64,000 nucleotides of DNA from CAZGDV01 sp964524995 (GTDB lineage Bacteria; Chloroflexota; Dehalococcoidia; SZUA-161). Location: the NCBI GenBank assembly GCA_964524995.1, contig CAZGDV010000003.1, forward strand, positions 1 through 64,000, given 5' to 3'. The notes under the pieces are model-generated. The model saw nothing but the letters and a program-made list of their open reading frames with translations, was not told the DNA's origin and searched no databases. The translations under genes and the position numbers were made by a program. Shown in pieces: positions 51,973-59,381 of this stretch (its first letter is position 1; each line of letters opens with the position of its first letter).

Positions 51973-52881
51973 CTACTGCTCCCTCAACTGGTTGAGACGA
52001 GCGCCCGCAAGAGTGTTGTCCGGGTCCAGCTCCAGGACCGCCTGGTACGCCTCGATGGCATCCTGGGTCTGGCCAACCTTCTCGTAGGTCATGGCGAGTC
52101 CGAGATGCGCCTCGGCGAACTGCGGGCCACCCGCTACGGCTGCCCCCAGGTTATCGAGAGCCTGTTCGTATCTCTCGCTGCAGTAGTCGACCATACCGGT
52201 CGCATAGGCGGCGCCGGTCGTGTTGCCGACCTCCTGGTAACAGTGGGCAAGCTCTTCATATGCTTCGGTGAAGGTCGGGACGAAGCGTATGGCCTCCAGC
52301 AACCACTCAATCGCATCGTTGCACTGGCCCATGTCGCTGTACGCCACTCCCAGAAAATATCTCGAGTCAGCATCGGTACTCATCGCGACGGACGTAGCTC
52401 TCAGAGGTTCGATCGCCTTCTCGGGCTCACCCAGAGCAATGTAGATACGCCCCAGATCGTATTGCGCGCGCTGGAGCTGTTTGTTCAACCCCCTCATGGG
52501 GTTGTCCTCGTTCAACTCGACGACTTTCAGGTAGGGCTCGAGCGCATCTTCGTACTTCTCCTGGTCCATGTAGACAGCGCCGAGAATCATGTAGGCCATC
52601 TCGTATTCGTCGTTCTGCGCGAGCAGGAACTCGGCCTGATCGATAGCCTCATCGTAGGCGCCAGCCTCGATGTAGTAAGCTGCAAGTTGGACTCTCAGGC
52701 TACTGTTGAACGGGCTCTCTTCCAGCAGCTTCTCGATCCGCTCAATCTCCCTTTCCACCATTGACTTGTCGGAGGTCGACGTGTCACGCAGCCCGACAAT
52801 CAAGCCGACCACCAGCCCGACTATCGCCACCAGGACGAAAGCTATAAGGAACCTTCTACTACGTCTTGTGAGGAAGTCCAA
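51973..52881 (-). CDS. Membrane-anchored TPR protein
   Basis: An N-terminal helix (FLIAFVLVAIVGLVVGLIVGL) is followed by about six to seven tetratricopeptide repeats, for example EYEMAYMILGAVYMDQEKYEDALEPYLKV and AEAHLGLAMTYEKVGQTQDAIEAYQAVLEL. It starts with TTG with GAGAGG upstream and is 302 residues long. It probably organises protein partners outside the membrane, perhaps the FecR-NHL protein encoded 3 bases downstream or the multiheme lipoprotein encoded upstream. No enzymatic motif is present. Confidence 0.8.
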   Translation of the reverse strand: MDFLTRRSRRFLIAFVLVAIVGLVVGLIVGLRDTSTSDKSMVEREIERIEKLLEESPFNSSLRVQLAAYYIEAGAYDEAIDQAEFLLAQNDEYEMAYMILGAVYMDQEKYEDALEPYLKVVELNEDNPMRGLNKQLQRAQYDLGRIYIALGEPEKAIEPLRATSVAMSTDADSRYFLGVAYSDMGQCNDAIEWLLEAIRFVPTFTEAYEELAHCYQEVGNTTGAAYATGMVDYCSERYEQALDNLGAAVAGGPQFAEAHLGLAMTYEKVGQTQDAIEAYQAVLELDPDNTLAGARLNQLREQ

Positions 52882-52982
52882 ACGTCAGCCTCTCAATATA
52901 GTCCCGCACCGGCTCGCGATGTCCATGGGGTCGCCTCTCTTCGGAGGCGCGGGCGCAGTGATCCGAACCCTTGCAAAGACCC

Positions 52983-53018
52983 AGGCAGGTCCCCCTCGAA
53001 AAAGGAACCTGCCCAGGC
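52983..53018 (-). terminator. Imperfect hairpin between the 15-heme gene and the TPR gene
   Basis: On the minus strand, CCTGGGCAGGTTCC pairs imperfectly with GGACCTGCCTGGG around a T-rich loop and is followed by TCTTT. It may attenuate transcription between the cytochrome and downstream genes rather than stop it. Confidence 0.4.
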
Positions 53019-53049
53019 CAAAGATGTCTCCTATCGCTAGCAATCCATC

Positions 53050-54438
53050 CTACTGGGTGAACTCGTGGCAGTCCACGCAGTTCTCGCGGTTCTTGAGCTT
53101 GTGCGTGATAGCCGGCACTCCACCCTCGCTCACCTCATGACACGCATCACAGAGGTTATCACCATAGCCTGTGTGGCTGCTGGGGAGGGCACCTATCTGC
53201 CCAGCGGTGTGGCACCGATTGCACGGGCTCTTGTCCAACTCATGTGGCAACTCAGGCGGAAGTGTGCGCGTCACGTCATGACACACCAGACATGTGTTGT
53301 CAAGACGCCCCGTGTGTGTAACCGGCAATTGCACTAGTGCCGTCGAGTGACACTCGGAGCATGTCTCGTGTGCCTGGACCTTGTGCATGATGGCTGGGGG
53401 CAGCCCCTCCATCTCCTCATGACAGACACCACACGTAGGATTGGCGCGGCCGTCATGGCTCGATGGCAGCGCCACTAGAGCTCCCTTGGAATGGCAGGCA
53501 ATGCACGCACCCTTACCTTCGGTTGTGTGGGCTATCACGGGCGGCAGGTCGCCTGCCGACGCCGCGTAGTGACAGGCTTGGCATGTGCCGCTCGCCCTGC
53601 CTTCGTGGGAGGCAGGTAGAGCAACCAAGGCGTTGGCAGAATGACAGGATGTGCAGTCGCGGTTCTTGCTATGCGACTCCGTCGGCGCGAATCCGGCCGA
53701 CACGTCATGGCAGCCCAAACACGTCTTGTCGGCGCGACCCTCGTGCGTCGCTGGCAATGCGACCATAGCACTACCTGAGTGACACGATGAGCACGGAGTC
53801 GCTACCTTCAGCCGGTGGGCATCGGGCGGCAGGTCCGTGGTCTGCACATGACACATAGTGCATGTGTTAGTCGTCCGGGGCGAGTCGCCTTGGTGACTGA
53901 CCGGCAGAGCCACAAGGGCAGTGCTGGAGTGGCAGTTGTCGCACTTGGTTCGGCCCTCATAGGCGTGCGCTCCCGCAGGGGGGCCCCCGGGATAGAGGAC
54001 GTGGCACCCTAGGCAGCTGTCGTTGGTCCGCCCTGCGTGCGTTATCTTCACTGGCCAGACACCATACAGGTCGTGACAAGCCAAGCAGTCACTTCTGCCT
54101 TCGGCTGTGTGGGCCAAGTAAGGGCCCACACTTGTTGCCGGAGGAGTCGCTGTGGGCACTGTCGTTGGGGTAGGTTGGGCCGGGGTTGGGGAAACCGTCG
54201 GCTCTGCAGGCGACTCAGTGGGTGGGACCGGGGTCGCTGTCGGCGATCCCGTGACCGGTGGTGAGGGCAGGTCGCTAGAGCCCCCCGGGTTCTCCTCCCC
54301 ACAGCCAACCAAGGGGGTTACGATCAGGGCCGTTAGCGCCAGGATGAGAAGCAACCTGTATAAAGGCCTGCTTCCCCGCAAGGCAGAGTACGGGCGGGGG
54401 TGGTGCGAGTGAGGTCCGGTGCTCTGTCTGCTCGTCAT
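53050..54438 (-). CDS. Lipoprotein multiheme cytochrome c with 15 CXXCH in a repeated array
   Basis: A lipoprotein signal (lipobox LVGC, Cys46 after a basic N terminus) is followed by a Pro/Thr/Ser-rich spacer of about 55 residues and then a regular array of 15 heme motifs from CLACH to CVDCH. The repeat unit reads roughly C-CHS-ALVALP-SHEGR--TC--CH--PP--H, with one extra conserved His per motif as probable distal ligand. No other domain is present, so it is a pure electron conduit or storage protein. The spacer would hold the hemes away from the membrane. GGAGG lies 7 bases before the ATG; a minus-strand promoter lies at 54515-54543. Confidence 0.9.
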   Translation of the reverse strand: MTSRQSTGPHSHHPRPYSALRGSRPLYRLLLILALTALIVTPLVGCGEENPGGSSDLPSPPVTGSPTATPVPPTESPAEPTVSPTPAQPTPTTVPTATPPATSVGPYLAHTAEGRSDCLACHDLYGVWPVKITHAGRTNDSCLGCHVLYPGGPPAGAHAYEGRTKCDNCHSSTALVALPVSHQGDSPRTTNTCTMCHVQTTDLPPDAHRLKVATPCSSCHSGSAMVALPATHEGRADKTCLGCHDVSAGFAPTESHSKNRDCTSCHSANALVALPASHEGRASGTCQACHYAASAGDLPPVIAHTTEGKGACIACHSKGALVALPSSHDGRANPTCGVCHEEMEGLPPAIMHKVQAHETCSECHSTALVQLPVTHTGRLDNTCLVCHDVTRTLPPELPHELDKSPCNRCHTAGQIGALPSSHTGYGDNLCDACHEVSEGGVPAITHKLKNRENCVDCHEFTQ

Positions 54439-54514
54439 TCATGTCCTCCATTGGTGGTTCAGATGCGGCGGGCTTTCGACACACTCCACTCGTGTGGGGT
54501 ATGCACGAACACTT

Positions 54515-54543
54515 ATTATAACCGCGACTACGTTCGAAATCAA
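54515..54543 (-). promoter_or_regulatory. Promoter of the 15-heme lipoprotein gene and probably the downstream sensor cluster
   Basis: On the minus strand TTGATT (54538-54543) and a perfect TATAAT (54515-54520) are 17 bases apart, about 77 bases before the ATG. The remaining 300 bases between 54439 and 54741 hold no recognisable gene. Confidence 0.65.
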
Positions 54544-54679
54544 CTGTCCGTGTTCACTCACCTAAAATGTTACCGGGAGGGTATGGTTCACTCAACTGAG
54601 AATGTCATCGAGGGGGACCATGCCGGGCGATGACAGGCGGTCGAACGGTTGTGGCAACACCCGAACTCCGCCAACGCAA

Positions 54680-54705
54680 CCAAAAGAAAGGAGGCGGCAC
54701 TCCTT
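54680..54705 (-). terminator. Rho-independent terminator of the multiheme/Ig-like gene
   Basis: On the minus strand AAGGAG-tgccgc-CTCCTT is followed directly by TCTTTTGG, 37 bases after the stop of the gene ending at 54742. The stem is short (6 base pairs) but the T-rich tail is well placed. Confidence 0.6.
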
Positions 54706-54741
54706 CGGTAACAATTTCACTTGAGTTGACATGCTGTCACC

Positions 54742-57459
54742 CTAGGGCACGGTAGTGAAGGACGTCTCAATTGAGAAGTCAGACCACTCTCCGTGATCAT
54801 CCTGGTGTCGCAAATGCCAATAGTAGGTTGTGCTACTTGCCAACTCCATGCCTACGGTGTGGCTGGTAAGATCACCCGTCGGCCCCGTGTCGTATAGTGG
54901 AGAAGAGTAGTCACCTTGCACGGTAGTGACCTGCCACTGCGATGCCTGATGTGTGTCACCGGCGTCCGGGTCTACGAAGCCTGAGGAAACGAGCGTAAGT
55001 ATCAAGGGTACGTCACCAGCGCCGTCACCAGGCGAGGTGTTGGTCGGGCTTGTTGGCGGCGCGTTGTAGGTGGCGAATGACCACGAGTCGAAACTGAGAG
55101 TGTTGGGTACGTACGCCATGTCATCAACTGTGACAGAGACAACCATCGTCTCGCCGTTGGGGAAGTCCAGTGCCGGGTCGACTGCGGCATTGTAGGATGT
55201 GGAGTTTCCAGTGTGTGAGACCTCGGGGCTGGTGCTCCCGTATATCTGCACATAGCCCGGGCCGGTGATCTCAATCGTGAATGAACTCCAGTCTACACCT
55301 GTCTCCGTGTCGCTGATCGAGAAAGTGAGATTGCCATGAACGGGTATATCTATCGACCCGGAACCAGGACTGAGGTCGTTGATCTCCGGCAACGTTGTGT
55401 CCTCATGAACGGTGAACTGCCAAGCGTACGGCTCAAGTGAGTTCGGGAGCGGAGCCAGGTCCTGTACGCCTACCACCACGGTTATTGTCTCGCCGTAGCC
55501 GAAGTCGACTCGTGGATCGATCAACACGTCGTAGGCGGGAGGGCCTCCGACCTGAGAGACAACGTCCGTATCGCTAGCGGTGTAGGTCTGGCTATAGCCG
55601 CGATCTCCCGTCAGCTGTACGGTGAACGTGCTCCAGCTGACACCCATTTCGCTGTCAGCCAACAAGAGGGTAAGATCGACGTCAAGGGGCTGGCCCGACG
55701 CTCCGTTGGTCGGGCTCACGTTTGACATCGTCGGCGGCTGAAGGTCTGTGAGGCCGATTATCGGGGAGCGATAGTAGGTTATCTCCCCGGGTCCCATGTG
55801 ACAGCCATCACACACCTTACTGTCGGCAATGCTGCCCGCCCCGTGCCCGCCGAGCGGAGGCATATCCCCATAGTAGCTGTCACTGAGCAAGGTGGTTGCG
55901 TTCCCATAGACATCGCTCCACTTGAAGTCCAATGCCGGGACTTTGTCGGCCGAGCCTGGGGAGCTGATGAGTTCGCCGTGCCGGATCATCTGGGGTGTCG
56001 GGGAACCATGCACGTTGTGACAGGCTGTACAGCTGATCCGCGAGTCGGTGCTCATGTCCCAGTCCGAATCCCACTGACCGGGGTTCGCACTGAGGTGTCT
56101 CGAGTGGCTGCTGATTCCTTCACCTTCATCCCGGAAGTTGGTGTTGTATGGAGACGTGCTGTCGAGTATTCCGTTGTATTTGTGGCATTCGAAGCAGAGT
56201 TCGAACTTGTCTTCGCCCCAGCCGGCACCCGCCGACAACGGTATGGTCATCGAGTACAGGAGTCGATAGCTGCTGTCATAGTCCGTCGCCCCAGCCACGT
56301 ACGTTCTGGGATCGCCGTCGATATGCGCGCCGTCCGCGACGTGACAGTCGGTGCACTCGACCAGACCTCTCTTGCCGTGACCGGTCACATCGTACCCGTA
56401 TGACGATCCGTCACCCACCACAGACGGGGCCTGGACGTTTCGTATGGTGGAGTTGCCGTCGTCGTGGCAACCCCGGCACGAGATGCGGGCGCCCGTCAGC
56501 CAGCTGGCTTTAGCTTCGGCTACTCCGTCATGTGCGCCGCCCCCGCTGTGACACGGGTCGCAGGTGGTGGTGTTGCCCAAGTCCTGTCCGTCATTGAAAG
56601 TCACGGTGCCGTCGTCATGGCCATCGCCCACCGACACGTCTGAGTGACAAGAGCCGCAGCTAGTGATGTAGGGGCCATACTCTTCTGTGTAGTGAGTGGC
56701 ATGAGCGCCATCCCGGTTGGGGGCCTGACTTCCGTTAGGGGGCAGCCCATGGCATCCGCTGCCGCCAATGGAGCAAGTCATGAACCCGTCATCGGTCGAC
56801 GATGCGTTATCTACATCGTGGGGGTGACAGGCCGTGCAGTCTGTCGCGCGAAGGTCACCCGAATATGCAGGTGCTGGTTCATGAACGCCGCCGGCATGAA
56901 CGCTCATCGGATACCCGGAGTTGTCAGTGATGTTGATGTGGCAGGTGACACAGATATCATCGGTGTCCGTGTCATCGTCCGAATCCTCGTCAAACGAGTC
57001 GACGCCGGTCGTTGCCGAGTAGACAACGGCATAGCCACCTATGCTCTCCCAGATTTGACACAGGTTGTCCTGGGAGGAATGCGGGTCGTGACAAGCCACG
57101 CAGTCCAGCGTGAAGGGGAATTCCTGTGGACTGAAGTGCAACACCGGTGACTCCGCGTTGGCGTTTGAATGGGTGGACGATACCTTCGAAGAACCTGCTC
57201 CATCGTGACAGGTGAGGCAAAGAGCGTTGTTGGATGTTTCCGAGATGGCGGTGCTGCCCTTGGCGCTGTGTACACGATGGCACCTGGCACACGCATCGGC
57301 CTCCGGCAGGATGTCGTCGTGAGGATTCTGTGCTCCAACGCTGTAGACCGCGGAAAGGGCCAACACGATGCACACAACGCCCAGACTGGCAGCGAAGCGA
57401 CACCGCTGTGGTGTCACCAGTGCCCGTGTTCTGCCAATACCACCGGTCCAGAGACTCAT
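54742..57459 (-). CDS. Multiheme cytochrome c fused to Ig-like and fibronectin-like domains
   Basis: A 905-residue exported protein. The heme part (about residues 45-560) has 12 CXXCH motifs plus CSIGGSGCH (six residues between the Cys pair). From CGSCHSDVSVGDGH to CTACHNVHGSP it repeats the second module of the genes at 20949 and 23262 (CDPCHSGGGAHDGV, CRGCHDDG, CTDCHVADGAHIDGDPRTY, WDSDWDMSTD). The C-terminal 320 residues are two Ig-like beta domains (LQPPTMSNVSPTNGASGQPLDV; LPEINDLSPGSGSIDIPVHG) and a final fibronectin-type domain (TYYWHLRHQDDHGEWSDFSI). Such domains suggest exposure on the cell surface. The core with CHNPHGNGNYR is absent. Confidence 0.87.
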   Translation of the reverse strand: MSLWTGGIGRTRALVTPQRCRFAASLGVVCIVLALSAVYSVGAQNPHDDILPEADACARCHRVHSAKGSTAISETSNNALCLTCHDGAGSSKVSSTHSNANAESPVLHFSPQEFPFTLDCVACHDPHSSQDNLCQIWESIGGYAVVYSATTGVDSFDEDSDDDTDTDDICVTCHINITDNSGYPMSVHAGGVHEPAPAYSGDLRATDCTACHPHDVDNASSTDDGFMTCSIGGSGCHGLPPNGSQAPNRDGAHATHYTEEYGPYITSCGSCHSDVSVGDGHDDGTVTFNDGQDLGNTTTCDPCHSGGGAHDGVAEAKASWLTGARISCRGCHDDGNSTIRNVQAPSVVGDGSSYGYDVTGHGKRGLVECTDCHVADGAHIDGDPRTYVAGATDYDSSYRLLYSMTIPLSAGAGWGEDKFELCFECHKYNGILDSTSPYNTNFRDEGEGISSHSRHLSANPGQWDSDWDMSTDSRISCTACHNVHGSPTPQMIRHGELISSPGSADKVPALDFKWSDVYGNATTLLSDSYYGDMPPLGGHGAGSIADSKVCDGCHMGPGEITYYRSPIIGLTDLQPPTMSNVSPTNGASGQPLDVDLTLLLADSEMGVSWSTFTVQLTGDRGYSQTYTASDTDVVSQVGGPPAYDVLIDPRVDFGYGETITVVVGVQDLAPLPNSLEPYAWQFTVHEDTTLPEINDLSPGSGSIDIPVHGNLTFSISDTETGVDWSSFTIEITGPGYVQIYGSTSPEVSHTGNSTSYNAAVDPALDFPNGETMVVSVTVDDMAYVPNTLSFDSWSFATYNAPPTSPTNTSPGDGAGDVPLILTLVSSGFVDPDAGDTHQASQWQVTTVQGDYSSPLYDTGPTGDLTSHTVGMELASSTTYYWHLRHQDDHGEWSDFSIETSFTTVP

Positions 57460-57497
57460 CTGCTGGGTATCACGCCGTACCGTGGGACATATGAAGA

Positions 57498-57530
57498 GGG
57501 CAGGGCTCCGTCAGATGCCGAGCCCCGCCC
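57498..57530 (-). terminator. Terminator-like hairpin between two cytochrome genes
   Basis: On the minus strand GGGCGGGGCTC pairs over 11 positions (one G-U) with GAGCCCTGCCC, loop of 11 bases, followed by TCTTCAT. It starts 13 bases after the stop of the nonaheme gene. The weak T tract may allow readthrough into the gene at 57459. Confidence 0.6.
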
Positions 57531-57542
57531 CATAACTCGTCG

Positions 57543-58739
57543 TCAATCATTGGTTAGGTTGCTGCCATCGTGGCAGACGGTACAGACGGCCCGGTTGTCC
57601 AACGACAGCAGGCGGCTTTCGAGCGATGGTGTCGCCCCCTGCGACGTGCCGTCTGGGTAGGAGACCGCTCCCGAGTATGACGCCATTGTGGCCGCAGTGC
57701 CGTGCGCAACGTGACACGCAAGACAACCCTCGAGATGACCAGGGGTAGGCTTGTCTTCACCGTGGCATATATTGCAGTCTTCCCGATGGTTATAGGGGCC
57801 GTGACACTGCCCACAGTCGACGTTGTACAGGGGCTCGTTCCAGTGTCCGTGGGTATGAGCATAGCCGCTGCCGGGACCACCCTGCAGCGCGAACTTGTCC
57901 TCATGACACTTGATGCACCCGTTCTCGTAGGTCGGCGATCCTTTGACCCAATGGCGAAAGGCGAACACGACGTCAGAGGAATCGCTACCTCCTGATCCCG
58001 CTCCACACTCATACCGTGTGTGACACGCCCCGCACCAGTCCACGAGAGTCAGCAGCGTGTCCCCATCATACCCCAGCGGAGTCCAGTTGCCTCCGGGTAG
58101 CTCGTCCCACACCTGTCGGTAGTTGTCGGCATTGTATCCTATTTCGTAGATAACGGGGTACTGATCAGGCACGTCCACCGGGAGAGACGTCCCCTCATCT
58201 TCCATACCGTCCGGATTGCCCCTCAGAATACGGTAGTTGCCATTCCCATGCGGGTTGTGACAGTCGCCACAAGCCAGCTCTACCGTGACGCCATAATCCT
58301 CAATGGTGGAGTTGATCGGGCCGCTGCCCCAGATTGTCCCGCTTGTAGCCCCGCTCGCCGAGTGAATGGAGCTGACCACAGCCGTGGTGATATTGCCATC
58401 GTGGTCTGTGTCCATCGTGGCGTTCTCGAAGCCGCCACCCCTCAGGCCGGCACCAGTAGAGCCGTATGATGTGCCATCGAGCTCACCGTCGACGACATCT
58501 GTCTCCGCGCCGCTGCCGTCATGGCATGTGAAGCAGAAGTCGTCCTGGTTGGGACCTGACGTCAAGAGGTTGGGAGCCAGTGCGGTGTGGGCCCTGTGAC
58601 AGCCGGCGCAGGAGTCAGCGCCGACTGCGAAGTTGTCCTGGTCGTGGAGGTCGTTGTCGGCTATTGCTATGCCGCCTGCGCTGGAAATCGCCAGCGCGAG
58701 GAGTAGCGTGGCAACCAATACCCCTCGCCATCGTGTCAT
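57543..58739 (-). CDS. Nonaheme cytochrome c: OmcS-like core with a three-heme insertion
   Basis: A 398-residue secreted cytochrome; the signal ends AIADN. Core motifs: CAGCHRAHTALAPNLL, CFTCHDGSGAETDV, CGDCHNPHGNGNYRILRGNPDG, WCGACHTRY, CLACHVAHGTAATMA, and terminal VCTVCHDGSNLTND. Between the fourth and fifth core hemes three extra motifs are inserted (CIKCHEDK, CGQCHGPYNHRED, CNICHGEDK). All nine are canonical. It has its own strong promoter at 58787-58816. It could be a branching or capping version of the hexaheme protein, an inference from layout only. Confidence 0.88.
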   Translation of the reverse strand: MTRWRGVLVATLLLALAISSAGGIAIADNDLHDQDNFAVGADSCAGCHRAHTALAPNLLTSGPNQDDFCFTCHDGSGAETDVVDGELDGTSYGSTGAGLRGGGFENATMDTDHDGNITTAVVSSIHSASGATSGTIWGSGPINSTIEDYGVTVELACGDCHNPHGNGNYRILRGNPDGMEDEGTSLPVDVPDQYPVIYEIGYNADNYRQVWDELPGGNWTPLGYDGDTLLTLVDWCGACHTRYECGAGSGGSDSSDVVFAFRHWVKGSPTYENGCIKCHEDKFALQGGPGSGYAHTHGHWNEPLYNVDCGQCHGPYNHREDCNICHGEDKPTPGHLEGCLACHVAHGTAATMASYSGAVSYPDGTSQGATPSLESRLLSLDNRAVCTVCHDGSNLTND

Positions 58740-58786
58740 CCGGTCGATTCTCTCCGTGTCTCCCTGTTCGTTCGCGGTTGTCTTGT

Positions 58787-58816
58787 ATTATACCCATCAA
58801 TAAGAGAAGTCGTCAA
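58787..58816 (-). promoter_or_regulatory. Strong promoter of the nonaheme cytochrome gene
   Basis: On the minus strand TTGACG (58811-58816) and a perfect TATAAT (58787-58792) are 18 bases apart, 48 bases before the ATG at 58739. This is the same spacing as the consensus promoter at 17779. Confidence 0.8.
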
Positions 58817-58892
58817 CGTGAGAATCTGCCTGGGGATGGATAGCCTGAGCGCTCTTGCCTGGACACGCTCCCGACTCTTACCTAGTCCACTT

Positions 58893-59216
58893 CTAGTCCA
58901 CTTCGCTGTCCACCCAGTCCAGGTACGCGTCGTACCCGCCGATGATGGGTAGAGCGATGATTTCAGGTACGTCGTACTTGTGGAGTTGCCTTACGAGATC
59001 GACCAGGGCAGGCAGTGCAGACAGCTTGCTCTTGACGAAGAGCAATGTTTCCTGCTCAGATTCGGTATTACCTTCCCACTGGAATACCGAATCTACCTTT
59101 GGCACAATGTTCACACAAGCTGCCTTCCCGTTGGTGACAAGCTGCTCAGCAAGCGAACGCGCGCTCTCGGGACTGTCGGTCGTGATTAGTACGACGACCT
59201 TCTGTGACTCCTCCAT
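58893..59216 (-). CDS. cutA: Divalent-cation tolerance protein CutA
   Basis: A 107-residue trimeric CutA1-family protein. Diagnostic segments are VLITTDSPESARSLAEQLVTNGKAACVNIVPKVDSVFQWEG, LLFVKSKLSALPALVDLV, and the C-terminal HKYDVPEIIALPIIGGYDAYLDWV. It is cytoplasmic; a role in copper or general metal tolerance is proposed for the family but not settled. It has its own minus-strand promoter and no obvious partner gene. Confidence 0.93.
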   Translation of the reverse strand: MEESQKVVVLITTDSPESARSLAEQLVTNGKAACVNIVPKVDSVFQWEGNTESEQETLLFVKSKLSALPALVDLVRQLHKYDVPEIIALPIIGGYDAYLDWVDSEVD

Positions 59217-59253
59217 CAGGCGCAGGTCACCTCAGTTGTGACTTGACTGGTCT

Positions 59254-59282
59254 ATGTTAGTAGGGCCCGAGGTCGCGGTCAA
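59254..59282 (-). promoter_or_regulatory. Promoter of cutA
   Basis: On the minus strand TTGACC (59277-59282) and TAACAT (59254-59259) are 17 bases apart, 38 bases before the cutA ATG. Confidence 0.6.
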
Positions 59283-59381
59283 GTTGTGCGCTCCTGTTCC
59301 GTTGCGCTGCTGGGGGTTGTAGCGCTGGTGCTTCACACACGCCGGGCGGAAGAGCGAGCCGTTCCGTGGGCATTGCTCGGC

